A stretch of 64,000 bases of DNA, taken from Zymoseptoria tritici IPO323 (taxonomy: Eukaryota > Ascomycota > Dothideomycetes > Mycosphaerellales > Mycosphaerellaceae). The position numbers were made by a program, and so were the translations under genes. Below, one piece after another: positions 22,613 to 33,405 of this stretch (position 1 is its first letter; each line of letters begins with the position of its first letter). The notes beneath the pieces were generated by a model. The model was given only the letters and a program-made list of their open reading frames with translations, was not told the DNA's origin and ran no database searches. The stretch spans positions 992,001-1,056,000 of the forward strand of contig NC_018207.1 in NCBI RefSeq assembly GCF_000219625.1, in the 5' to 3' direction.

Positions 22613-23732
22613 CCTGGTATTGCATCGCAGGGAACGATTCGTTACTGCAGCGAGGAGAGATGTGAAGTCAATTATTTCCGAAATTCGAGGGGTCGGTTTC
22701 GCCTCACCGAGCGACTCGCTTTCGCAGAGTGACGCCTGTCCTGACGGAATGTTCTCCCATCTTACATCAAATCCATGCCAATGACCGGACATGAAGACAT
22801 CGCCGAAGGATCGGACTGGCCTGCAAATTCGGACATATTCCGTGCGGCGGGCTTGCGACAACAGGACGTCCAACACCTGCGATGCATGATCGCTGAAAGG
22901 CCTGGAATCGCCTGATTTCGAGCACTTCTCGTCGACCCGGCAAGGCTGAGTATACTACAAGGACCCTTGTCGCTGCAACCAACGTCCTTGTCGCACCTCT
23001 CCCGTCTCCGTGTGGGCGGGCAATGATCTCTGTGCCAAGGATGGAGGAGTGCGCAATTGGGATGCGTCCGTTCGTCCTGTGTCGGCCAACTGCCATGGGG
23101 TTGTGGTATGAATTGGAAGATCGCCAAGCCAAGTCGAATCGGATGGTCGTAATTCTAGGGTGAGGCGCAGATCCAGGTCTTCGTCTGCCTCCTTCCTTGC
23201 AAAGAAGCCACCAATGCCAGGGAATGCCCGCAGTCGACGCCGACCACGCCGATATGCCAGCCTACTGTATCGTCACCATCCTGGCGACCGAACCCCGAAA
23301 GTGCGTACAGCTAATCTGACTAAGAAGGCAAGGAAATCCTCGATTGATCCTTGAAACCATTCCGACCTTCCCGGGCTATCGTGATGTGGACTCTTGATCT
23401 GTCCACAAACACCTGAGGAGAATACCTGTGGCAGTACTACTAGGCGAAATCCAGTTTTACAAGATGTCAGGCTGTAGCCATGGGTACTCCCTGCTGGCTG
23501 CCAGTCCGGAAGCTCAGGATGTCCGGGCGAGTGGCACACTCTGGACGGTGCGGAAACGGACGTCCGAGTAAGGCGGGCTGTGCAAGCTTTGTATGTCCAT
23601 CAACACTTATATGCTGTCCCGTTTCCTTTCATTCCTCCCTCTGCATCGCCTCAACAGCCCACTCCGCGTCTCAATCCAATTGCGCTCCACTTCGTCTCAA
23701 AAACCACCAACACACCACACCAACGGACCACA
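22613..23732. other. Intergenic, no gene recognised
   Basis: 1.1 kb between the oxygenase and the secreted protein gene. Short open frames on both strands look fortuitous. The last 130 bp are C/A-rich (ACCACAATG), typical of a fungal leader. Confidence 0.5.
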
Positions 23733-24046
23733 ATGAAGTTCCTCACCTCCCTCCTCCTCGCCGCAACAACCATACTGGCCACGGTCCACGCCGGCGATCG
23801 CATGCAATGCCGCGGCCGGACCGACGCTTACGTCAAGGACTTGTGCGAAAACGCCTCCGGTCGTTACGTAGGTCGCTTCACTATGCCCCGTGCGTGCTCT
23901 TTCAGCTGACTCCTCCGTGCCGGACACAGGAGTCCCCGACTTACTGCTGCCTCTCGGCGGACTATCACGATTATTTCATTGCTCAGTGCAACTCGGTCAA
24001 AGGAGGCGTTGGGTCGGACGCGCCTGCAGACCCTGTGAACTGTTAG
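23733..24046 (+). CDS. Small secreted cysteine-rich protein (83 aa)
   Basis: Exon 1 (23733-23867) and exon 2 (23930-24046) are joined by a 62-bp intron (GTAGGT donor, GCTGAC branch, ACACAG acceptor). The first 20 residues, MKFLTSLLLAATTILATVHA, are a clear signal peptide with an A-x-A-like cleavage site. The mature part has six Cys, C-x(n)-C-x(n)-CC-x(n)-C-x(n)-C, ending ...PVNC. Size, secretion signal and an even Cys count fit fungal effector-like or hydrophobin-like small proteins, though the spacing does not match the eight-Cys hydrophobin pattern. Without the intron, frame 1 ends early. No homologue recognised; function unknown. Confidence 0.7.
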
Positions 24047-24905
24047 TTCCGAATTGGAAGAGGGACACGGTTGTGGAGGAGGAGGAGGAGGAGGGAAGGG
24101 ACAAGGGACCTTGTGTATCGCCGTTCGATGGAGCCGAGGAGAGGGGAGAGGGAGCAGCATGTTGGCAGACCGGAAGAATTGGGACTACTCCTTCCTCTCC
24201 GTACTTATTGGTATTGATCGGCAGTGCAAACGAACTTCTGATTCGGACCTCATCACATTGCCGACGGCATGATCAGACACTCCTGCCTTCGCAAGACCCG
24301 TGTTCCTTCTGCTCGCAGTCGCACATACGCGAGGACCATGGCATTCTTGTGCTGCCGTGTATCCTTCGCCCGTACAAGTCAGGCTAAACTCTTGCCATCC
24401 CTTCGCCTTCTCCTCCGCGCAAATTCACTGAACAACTCAAAGACGCTGTTGAATAATGCTCCGTCGAATAAGTTGATGTGGCATTCTCGCTCGCCGAGCT
24501 GCGAGCACCTTTCCAGTGAACATCTCTGATTGCCACATCTCATATAGATGTATTCGCAGTGGATCGTTTTGGATATGTTGGGAGACCACGGTCCTCTTCA
24601 GCGGATAGACTAGATCCGGACCACCCATCCATCAAACACCAGAAATATCTTCAATACCGCCAAAAGTGTAGACGTGATCGCCATATCGACGCTGAAAGAG
24701 GGCGAGACCTTGGCAATTCCATGTCCAGGATAGCGGAGCTGTCATTGTTGTTCCTTCTTGGAATTACTGCATCTGGACTTGAATATCCACTAGGTCGTCT
24801 CAATAGCCCGCCTCACATTTATCGCCATCAACGCCAACGACCTCACTAGCCAGCATCCCGGTTCTGCAGGCTTCACCCTCGGACATCTTCAACGTGATAC
24901 GTCGC
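24047..24905. other. Intergenic, no gene recognised
   Basis: Contains a GGA/GAG-rich stretch just after the secreted-protein stop and short, unrelated open frames. No motif or repeat was recognised. Confidence 0.5.
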
Positions 24906-26007
24906 TCAGCTGAGTCGCACGACCACTTTCGCGGCACTGACGCCTTTTCTCACTCGATCGATTTCGAGCTGTATGGACTCAAAACCTTCTCCAATAATGA
25001 TAGGGTCAGGCTTGGGTTGCAATATTCCGTTCGCGAGAGCTTTCGCCATCCATTCATGAACGGCGTTGTACGTCTCGGACGCTCGTAATGCTGGTATACT
25101 GACTGTGGGACGGTGTCAGTGAGATGACCTTGAGGGGAGTAGCCAGACTTACGTCGAGTAACCTCTACGCCGCCCTCGTATTTCGTCTTTGCTGGCGTCA
25201 ACACTGCGGCGATCTTTCTCTTCCCTTCCACTTTCGCCAAAATTCGCGCGCAAGCAGGCAGTGTCTTCTCGTCGTCTGAAATGCAGTCCAGGACTCCAAC
25301 GACAGTCTTGCCTTTCAATGCAGCCACAATCTCGTCCTCGACTCTGGGATTCGAGTGATCGAAGACCTGCGCCGCACCCAATGCCTCACACAATCCATGA
25401 TTTCTCTTACTCGCAGTCGCAAAGACTTCATATCCTGCCGAACTCGCCATCTGCATCGCACAGCATCCCACACTCGAACTCCCTCCCCAAACCAACAGCG
25501 TTCCTCGATCTCTCCCACCACCATTCCTCAGCAACCCCTCCGTTGACAACCCCAAACGATCCGCGACAAACAATCCCGCCGCAGCCGTATCGCAAGCCAA
25601 AGGCAACACAACCGCCGGTTCAAGGTTGATACCATCCGGCACGATCGTCGTCGACTCATCGGAAATACTGGACATACCGCTGGAAGGCACTCATTTCCGG
25701 CCGTCTCGATTGGAGTCCACAAGCATTCGCCATAACTCGGTCTTCGGCCTTCCGCGTCGTGACTTTATCGCCGATAGCGACGATGGTGCCAGAGCAGTCG
25801 GCGCCGAGGATGGTAGGATAGATGGTTGGCCGGCCGGCGAGAGGTGGGTTATGGTACTGGATTTTGTGCTCGAGAGGTTTGATGGCTATGTAGGCGGTAT
25901 GGGGCATGATGTCGCTATGACCGGGAATGGGATAGGGAGCTGGAGCGATGAAGAGAGGAGAGGTTTTGGGAGGGGAGCCAGGCTGCGGTGTTGGTGGGTG
26001 TGGTCAT
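24906..26007 (-). pseudogene. Zinc-less alcohol dehydrogenase / enoyl reductase-like (MDR) gene with two frameshifts
   Basis: Family: medium-chain dehydrogenase/reductase of the fungal CipB/ToxD-like group (NAD(P)H-dependent quinone or enoyl reductases). From ATG 26007 the frame encodes NTAAWLP, then the family sequence continues in another frame as APAPYPIPG (shift near 25,960). A second shift near 25,670 separates S-A-F-Q-R-Y-V from S-D-E-S-T-T-I-V-P-D-G-I-N. The cofactor fold W-G-G-S-S-S-V-G is intact, and a good 50-bp intron (25152-25103) leads to the family C-terminus KGVSAAKVVVRLS ending at TGA 24906-24908. Both shifts lie near short homopolymers, so sequencing error is possible; otherwise a pseudogene. 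Confidence 0.7.
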
Positions 26008-26588
26008 GGTGTTTTATTCTTCTTTGACAGACAGAAAGAGAGAATGCTACACGTGAAAATCACACTGGTCCTACCTTGATATATGCGTCAACAGAGATGT
26101 CGTCGTCGTCGTGCCAAATGATTCAGATTCGGAGATAAGCTGCGCAACTGAACTGTGGTTAGTCCGACAGAAGATGCCATGTCCTCCTTCCTACCTCGCA
26201 AGTCGGGTTTGAGGGAGACCGGCCCAGTTGCATTGTTCGAGATTGTGGAAAGAGAAGAGCCTGCGAGCATGCGTATTTGGACGTGCCTTGTCTGCCTCGC
26301 TGTTTGTCCGTTTCAAGCGTCTGATTTGGACAAAAAGCCACATTCCTACTCCATCGAAGGCTGATATGTGTCCGATTGTATATGGAAGTCCGCAGAGTCT
26401 AGATGCCGCAGAAAGCCAAGAGGCGAGTCATGAAGGAGAGAATGAACAAGAAGACGTTCAGCTGGCTGGACTAGGAGCCGTTTGCGAGCCAGGCGTTCAT
26501 TCTAGCACGACTGCGTATTCCGCACAAAAACAGCCCGATTGGCCTACAACGCATCGTGGTCGCCGCCAGCCCTGCAAGGGTGAGACCA
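26008..26588. other. Intergenic, no gene recognised
   Basis: Lies between the reductase-like gene and the transposon. Ordinary base composition, with no TpA excess, so the mutation signal starts abruptly at the transposon boundary. Confidence 0.5.
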
Positions 26589-26597
26589 TTTCTTTCC
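26589..26597 (+). repeat. 9-bp target-site duplication, left copy
   Basis: TTTCTTTCC directly precedes the transposon end and is repeated directly after the other end (33658-33666). A 9-bp duplication is the usual size for Mutator-like elements. Confidence 0.7.
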
Positions 26598-26646
26598 GTG
26601 TATACAGCCCGGCCGACCAGTCGCACATGCCAAGCCGACTAGTTAA
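26598..26646 (+). repeat. Left terminal inverted repeat (49 bp)
   Basis: Compared with the reverse complement of 33609-33657, the last 18 bp (GCCAAGCCGACTAGTTAA) and an internal CGGCCGAC match exactly with the same 11-nt spacing. CAG followed by two C/T differences lies outside these, and the outermost seven bases match at four positions. Most differences are C/T or G/A, as RIP would produce. Confidence 0.8.
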
Positions 26647-26708
26647 ATTCCGACATTTTCGCGTTTAGGGTCGGCCGAGGAAGTGAGGGGTAGGCTTGGC
26701 ATTAGTGA

Positions 26709-29700
26709 AAAATCTTTATACGTAGCATCGCGACGCTGTTTTGTAAAATATTACGCAAAATCACACCTTTCTTTACTATAGATTTACTTAAGGCTTTGTG
26801 TACTAACGGGCTCTATAACGAGGACGATCTTTTCGAGGCTGCTTATACGATTACCCTACGAGACGAGAAGGTAGCCTAATATGTTATGTAACACGTTTCC
26901 GAACGTATTCGCGAACACATTCGAAAACGTGTTTATTCTAGCGTTAACTAACATATCGATCCCTATAGGACGTTCCGCTGCCCGACACTATTATCGCAGA
27001 GTATCGAGGTATCGTAACAATAGTAGCAGATATCGAGGTAGTATCTACAATACTAGAATATCCTAAGACGTATACGGCCGGCTACGCGTATATTATCGAC
27101 GCTCGAATAACGCCTAACCTTAAGGCGAAGCTAGAGAAATCGGGGCATTTGGCAAGCAGCGCTTTAACGTGTTACTAAACGTATTCCCGAACACGTTTAG
27201 TAACACGTTAAGCAATATGTTTCTCTTTCTTTTGCTTGCGACATTCGCTAACATGTTCCCCTACAGACCAAGTATTATATAATAAGAGACTATCTACCTA
27301 AGGACTCTTAGTGTCGATTCCTCGATAATGCTCCGTATATACGTATTGTTAGTACTTATAGCGGAATACGGGCTTACGAATATATTAAGCTATAGTATCT
27401 AACACAGAGCTATACCGAGGTTCCTATTAATTACTAGGAGAATTAGGATACCGAGCGGCTACTAATATCCTTGTTCGAGAGAGACAAGCGGAAGATCGAC
27501 GCGAACAGGTAAGTTACATCTATAACATGTTTTTTAACATGTTCGTTAATGTGTTCGGGAACACGTTAAACTACCGGTTCGGATATACTCGAACCTTAAC
27601 ACAATCGAAAACACGATCTAGGCCTCCGCAACGCCTAAACATGTTCGCGAACATGTTTAGGTTCGCTAACGCCTAACGCTAAAGGGGATAGGCCTAATAT
27701 AAGGAACCGGACTAAGGAGTCTAATATAGCCGAACGTGTTCGCGAACATGTTCTGGCTTTGCGAACATGTTCGAGCTTATGTTTTACCTCGACTAATAAT
27801 TTAATAGGTACTATTACTCGATTACGAGGTCCTTCGAGAGGCGGAGCGCGTGTAGCAATAAGAAGGCGGGTATCTCGCAATAACTAAGCTACTAGCCGGT
27901 ATTCGTGCGTAATATACGAACAGTAAGGGCAACATGTTCCTAAACGTGTTGCAGAACGTGTTCGCTAACGTGTTAAGCAGACTGTTTTAGGGCAACCTAA
28001 GGTTTATATTTAATGCCGATACTATATACCCTACGCCCGGTAGCATTACATTCGGTCGTTTGATCCTTACGGGGAAACCGATATTAACTATTTAGAGCTA
28101 CGGTTCGAGGATTCCTATACCCCCCTAACAGAGGCCTGCGAGATTGTCGAGACTGTTGCATTAAGGCGGCGCCTATGTAGTAAGTAAATACGTTCCTAAA
28201 CATGTTTATAAGTATATTACTTAATATGTCCCCTAATGCTTTTCTAGGTAAGGTCTATATATAAGGCGAGGGCGAGCTTGTTACACATCCGTATCCTATA
28301 AGGTTCGTCGTTTAGATTCCGAAGAATCTTGTCTAAACGCCGTATGCTATTCTTGTCTCTTAAGGCGTTTATAATTACGTTCCGCCGCCGCTAAACAAGA
28401 TGCTGACAGAAGTTCAAAAAGAGCTAAAGGAAATTATCGAGCAAATGTACGATTTAGAGCTAACGACAGGTAAGCTATCTCGAAAGGCCCTTTAAAGATG
28501 TTGTATAAGATGTTTATAAACGTATTACGTAACACGTTGTCGAACATATTAGGCCGCTACTAACTAGTAATAGCTCGGTTCCTCGTTAGCCGATAAGTAA
28601 AGGACTACTAGGAGTTAAAGGGGAAGCCCTCCCTTAGCTAGGTTTATAACTCGTTGAACAATACGGCTAAGATTACAGCTTTAATCGACAAATAGAAGGC
28701 CCTATACTACCTAGACGGCCGTAATTTCTGTACTATGCTCCTAGACTACGAGCGGGAGAAGAGGGATCCTAAGACAGTAAGACCTATCTACCCGAACATG
28801 TTCGTTAATACGTTCTGGAATGTGTTAACGAACATGTTGCTTATTACATCTCCCGCTATATTAGCTAATACGATAAGTAATATATCTAAGGCGTCTTTAA
28901 CGACTATCTCGGCCCTATAGTACTCCTTTTTAACTAAGCATAGGCCTTTATCTTCTAGGAATAAGAATCGTTCGAATGCGATATATCTTTTAAAAGGCTA
29001 TAGGGCGAGAATCTAAACGAGATCCTCTTTACTATTTTTAAGAAGGAGATAGGCAAAAGTAAGTTTAAGGTATTAATAAATATGTTCTAGAACATGTTAT
29101 GCAATATGTTTCCCCTTTTTTAGCGGAGCTAGACGCCCTAGTCCGATCTTAGATGCCTAGGCGTCTAGCTTCGCTTAAAGGGGAAACCTAATATGTTTGT
29201 AGACATGTTTACGAACGTGTTTTCCGGCGTGTTCGTACTAACTTCGTAGTTATAACAATAGCTCGGGTTATTATTAGAACTAAGAATGCGACGACCTATA
29301 AAGTTGCCTTTCGACGTCTTTTTAAACGCATTTAGGAGGTAACAAACCGGCCTGTCGTATAGAAGTATATGTCCGGGCCGGATACGAAGGCCTTCTACGT
29401 AGTTATTATAGACTAGAGCGGGACTTAGTATTATAGTAAGGGGAACGGATCCTTTAATACGTTGCCGAGCGCGTTTGCGGATACGTTAACGAACATATTC
29501 GCTAATCTATTAAATAGGGTTTAGGAACTACCTAGCCTCTATCGATTCCTAGAATCGCCCTTAGTACGAGCACCTCCTCTATACCCTCGTGCTCTGTCGC
29601 GTACACTTTAAACGGAAGATCGAAGAACAGATAGGAAAGTATTAGCCCGAGGACGGTATCTAGCACCGGATGCTAGCTCTTGCCGATATTCAGTCGAAGG

Positions 29701-31056
29701 AGGAGTACTAGGCGCTAGTAAACATCCTAAAGAGTATATTTCGAGACATGTTACTTAATATGTTTAACAACATATTTATTAATGCTTTCGCTAATCTGTT
29801 GTTAGACTTCGAGCAAGACGAGCGCGTCTAGAACTAGGCCCGGAACAAGAGTAATCCTATTATTGCGGCTGCGATTAACTAAAACTGTACGAAGATAGAC
29901 AAAGATCTATACGATCGCGTTCGTAAATATATAAATTCTAACGAGCAGACCGGGCATAAGAGCAACGTAATAGGGCGACGGTAGAAAATAAAGCTAGCAA
30001 TTAAGAAGTAAGGTTCTACTTAACACATTTACGAAGATGTTTACGAATATGTTTACTAACGTGTCTAGATCCCGGATTCTCGACTTAAGGGACTATAACT
30101 AGTACTTTGCCCGGAAGAAGTAGGGCACTCTCTATTTATTCCGGAATCTATCTATAGCGTCGCGGTATGCCGATGTTAATACAAGAGCGCGTAAGTATTA
30201 GACTATAAGGGCAAGAATTACGTCGTAGAAGACGTTTATTAATATGTTAAGTAATATGTTGCCTAATATATTCGCTAACGCCTATTAGGGAATAGGCGAA
30301 ATAAAAAGATTGCGGCGATCTAGTAGGTAATTAACGAGCGGCACGACGACGATCCTAACTAGAGGAGCTCCCTAGACTTCGATAATGCCCCTAAACACGA
30401 TGCTAAACGCGAACAGGAGGCTGCCTACTTTCTAGGCGAGGAGACCGAGTCCGGCTAGCGTAGGAGCACTCTATCCGAAGGGGCTATACAGGGCGGGAGT
30501 GCACCAAAGCGCGCAAGGAGGGGGTCTTCCCCTCGAACGCGTTCGTTATCACGTTCGGCATCGCGTTTAGCATCGCGTTTAGTAGCGCCTCTATCTAGTT
30601 AGATACAGCTAAGCCTACTATAAAGGGCTATATCGGAGAATGTTCTACGGGATACTAGCGGAGGAGCAATGCAACCGCCGTCTTTAACGCGGGACGAATC
30701 CCCTTTAGCGGAATCGTCTATCTCGTTTGTAACGGCTGCTAACACGTACGTAAATACGTTCGCGAATATGTTGCGTAATATATTAATATACTTTTTAGGG
30801 CTGTACCTTCGCGTAAGGCTAAGAGCTAGGATCCTAATTACTAGGAAAGGCAGAGGGCTATATACGAGGTTCAAATGCTTTAGGCAAGGGTTCGGGAGGT
30901 GTAGGCTAATGCCCGGGCGAAGGAAATTAAGAATAAGCGTAAGGAACGAGAGGGTGTGCCGTAACATATTGCCAAACGTATTTACGAACGTGTTCCTCGA
31001 CATATTCGTTACCCTACGCCTGCCCCCTTTTATTCTAACCGGACGAAGGAGTCTAG
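26709..31056 (+). pseudogene. Transposase-like gene of the MULE, about 15 exons, many TAG/TAA stops
   Basis: Exons read by eye: ..26870, 26969-27151, 27267-27508, about 27.8-27922, about 27.99-28.18 kb, 28248-28469, 28574-28776, 28878-29058, 29250-29435, 29518-29733, 29806-30007, 30069-30190, 30289-30724, 30799-30960. Phases agree at most joins. With TAG/TAA read as former Gln/Trp the frame stays open. It shows H-P-Y-P-I-R-F-V-V-W-I-P, then G-V-Y-N-Y-V-P-P-P; Y-V-V-I-I-D-W followed by N-Y-L-A-S-I-D and L-C-R-V-H-F-K-R (DDE-like Asp, then C-x-x-H); and N-S-N-E-Q-x-x-H-K-S-N. I recall such blocks in fungal MULE-like proteins. The tail is basic, with P-K-R-A-R-R and a coiled coil. No stop is TGA. 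No start ATG identified; the 3' end is uncertain. Confidence 0.65.
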
Positions 31057-33405
31057 TATAGGGCCGGCTAACCCTAACGAACATGTTAGGCAACATGTTA
31101 GGTCTAGTAGCTATACCGAATGCCTGCGCTATAAGGTCTTTTAATTTATAGAGCCTCTATAGGATAAATAGACACTCTTTTGTGTTATATCTCGCCCTAT
31201 CGAGCCGTAGTTAAATACATACTAGGTATTTATATAGAGGGGACTGTTACGAGTAGCAAAAGTTATAAAGCTTACTTTCGAGTGCAACAACTAGATATAT
31301 TTAATAACTATATATAATTAGGCCCTATATATAAGATATATGCTCTTACTTAGTCTAGGAGCTCGAAATATATATAGCAAGGCGTGTAATCTACTTAGGA
31401 GACCTTTAGAGGTATATACGCCGGATATAAGCAATTAACATGTTGCTTAACATGTTTAAGGGCATGTTGCCGAATACGTTTCCCCGACTGTTAGACTCCT
31501 TAGTCCGGTTCTCTTTTTTCGGGCCCTTTTTTAGGCAAGGATTAGGCCTAGATTTATAGATAAAACATGTTATAGATTACGTTAACGAACATATTATTAA
31601 ACATATTATATAGTTAAATATTAGCATTAGTATTTAGTTTTTTCTAAAACTGTTAAACGAAGTTTTCTCGCCCTAAAACCTAAGGAAGAAGTCGAATATA
31701 TTCTCTAACATAATAGCGGAGGTAATGCTATTATACGGCGGGAAGAAAAAGAACATGTTCTAGGGTGTAGTAAACGTGTTAGCGAACGTGTTGCGTAATA
31801 TGTCTGCGAACATGTTACTCGCGAAGGCTATCGTCCTTAAAGAAGGTCTAGCTTAGGCAGGTCTCGCTGACCAGATCGTTAAAGTAGGCTAAAACATGTT
31901 AGTAAACATATTCCTTAATATATTAGTAATGTCTTACTCCTCTAACCGTGTTCCTTGCAGCTAGTGCATAGCATATTATAACCCTAGCTCTTTACTATCT
32001 TCTTTATCTCTAAGAAGTTAATCTGAATATGTTAGCAAACGTATTGCTAAACATATTACGGAATATGCTTACAGTATTCTTATTAGGACTACGAGTAATT
32101 ATTAGAACTTCTAGGCGTAGATCCGGGGCGGTAGGAGGAGCGGGAGCCGGAGCGGCGAACGGCTAAATACATTAGCGAACACGTTTGCGAACGTCTTTAT
32201 TAATATATTTAAAACTTACTCTAGTAAGCTTAGCCTTAGTAGGGGTCTTAGTCTTAGGAAGGGCTATACTACTACCCTAGCGCTTCTTGCTACTAGTTAG
32301 AGCCTTATCTATACTAGAATCCTAAACATGTTAGCGAATGCGTTACGGAAGATGTTCGTAAATATGTTACCTCGCTAGACTAAGAGTCCTTAGACTTATT
32401 ACTTAGCTCTACTAAGGTCTTAGACTTCTTTGCCTACTTCTTAGGGGTGCTGTAAACATGTTAGGGAACATAATAGCGAACGTGTTAGAGAACATGTTGT
32501 ACCGGGTACTCTACTTTCCTTAGTCCTCGTTACGCCTTAACTTTATATGCGCCTTAATTATGCCCTTATAGAAGGCTGTAGCAAACGTGTTAGTTAACGT
32601 ATTCCTAAATGTAATAAGGAACATATTACCCTTAGATTTATCTACTACATTTGCCGCCTAACGTCTAGTGCTAGAACCTACCTAGTTAATAACTTCGAAC
32701 TTGTACTAGAATATGTTAGCAAATATGTTATAGGATATGTTAGAAGTGCTAACTTATATAGGTCTTGTAGTAGTTGCGAAGAGCCCTAGTAGTCTCGTAT
32801 ACCTTCTACAATATATTAGCTAACATATTACCTAATAGGTTTAGTATTAATATACACGGTACTAGAGCATAGTCTTCTCCTCCGACTTAGACTTAGAGAG
32901 CTCGAGGTCCGACTCTCTATCTAGTAGCTAGGTACCCTTCTACGAACGTATTAGAGAACGCGTTCTGTAACGTATTGCCTAATATATTGTTTCTTACCTT
33001 AAGACGATATATAATCTCGCCTACCTAAATGTTCTAGCTTAAGATAGACTTCCTATTCTTCTCCTATAGTATATTAACATATTATTTAATATGTTACTAA
33101 ATATAATATATCTCTTATAATTAGCATCTCCTCGAAGCCTAGAATCGGTATGCTATTAGAGTAGTACTTCTTATATTACTCGTATATAGCCTAAATATGT
33201 TAGCTAACATATTTGTTTTCTTATTTAAAATGTCCCTTCTCTTATATAATTCTCTAGCTACTTTCTAGACATATTAGCGATCGTGTTAGGTATCGTGTTA
33301 GGTATCGTGTTCGGTATCGTGTTCGGTTGTGTTCGTATACGGTTTAGGATAGGGGGGGGGGCTACAGGCTCTAATCTTAACGTGTTAGTAAACATGTTCC
33401 TAAAC
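26880..33405. repeat. More than 30 clusters of palindromic 12-bp tandem units, almost all in introns
   Basis: Unit AACRYRTTNNNN (variants AAY/AAG, RYR centre), repeated 2-5 times at exactly 12-bp steps. Clusters begin near 26,891, 27,166, 27,522, 27,638, 27,734, 27,931, 28,189, 28,498, 28,794, 29,074, 29,190, 29,458, 29,752, 30,019, 30,235, 30,541, 30,738, 30,963, 31,079, 31,436, 31,566, 31,752, 31,892, 32,039, 32,166, 32,327, 32,456, 32,584, 32,706, 32,816, 32,944, 33,076, 33,192, 33,269 and 33,376. AACATGTTCGCGAACATGTT at 27,638 is a perfect 20-bp palindrome. Units lie between splice donor and acceptor of both genes, and the last unit often supplies the CTAAC branch site. One cluster (30,541-30,595) falls within an open exon. 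Confidence 0.85.
31620..33190 (-). pseudogene. Second gene of the transposon, unrecognised product, multi-exon, RIP stops
   Basis: Minus-strand exons bounded by GTAAG-type donors and TAG/CAG acceptors: 33190-33098, 33063-32998 (22 codons), 32939-32858, about 32.8 kb, 32321-32220 (34 codons), 32162-32073 (30 codons), 32022-31947, 31888-31819, 31759-about 31630. With TAG/TAA taken as Gln/Trp each reads open, for example S-I-L-S-W-N-I-W-V-G-E-I-I-Y-R-L-K, then a Ser/Lys/Pro-rich basic segment, then M-L-C-T-S-C-K-E-H. The CxxC suggests a small zinc site. I recognise no family. Convergent with the transposase-like gene; the 5' part beyond 33,190 is unclear. It may be an accessory gene comparable to extra genes carried by other MULEs. 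Confidence 0.5.

Noticed and set aside
26709..31056. Alternative genetic code with TAG/TAA as sense codons
   Set aside because: Neighbouring genes end normally at TAG, TAA or TGA (ARO2, GH71 and the oxygenase end at TAG). In-frame TAG/TAA occur only in transposons with a C-to-T mutation signature.
30599..31096. Overlapping open frames of 130 and 165 codons on both strands
   Set aside because: They run across a splice donor, an array and an acceptor of the transposase-like gene; the open frame reflects stop-poor array units.
26880..33405. CRISPR-like regularly spaced repeats
   Set aside because: Eukaryotic context, 12-bp palindromic units with 4-nt spacers, grouped in introns; no repeat-spacer architecture.
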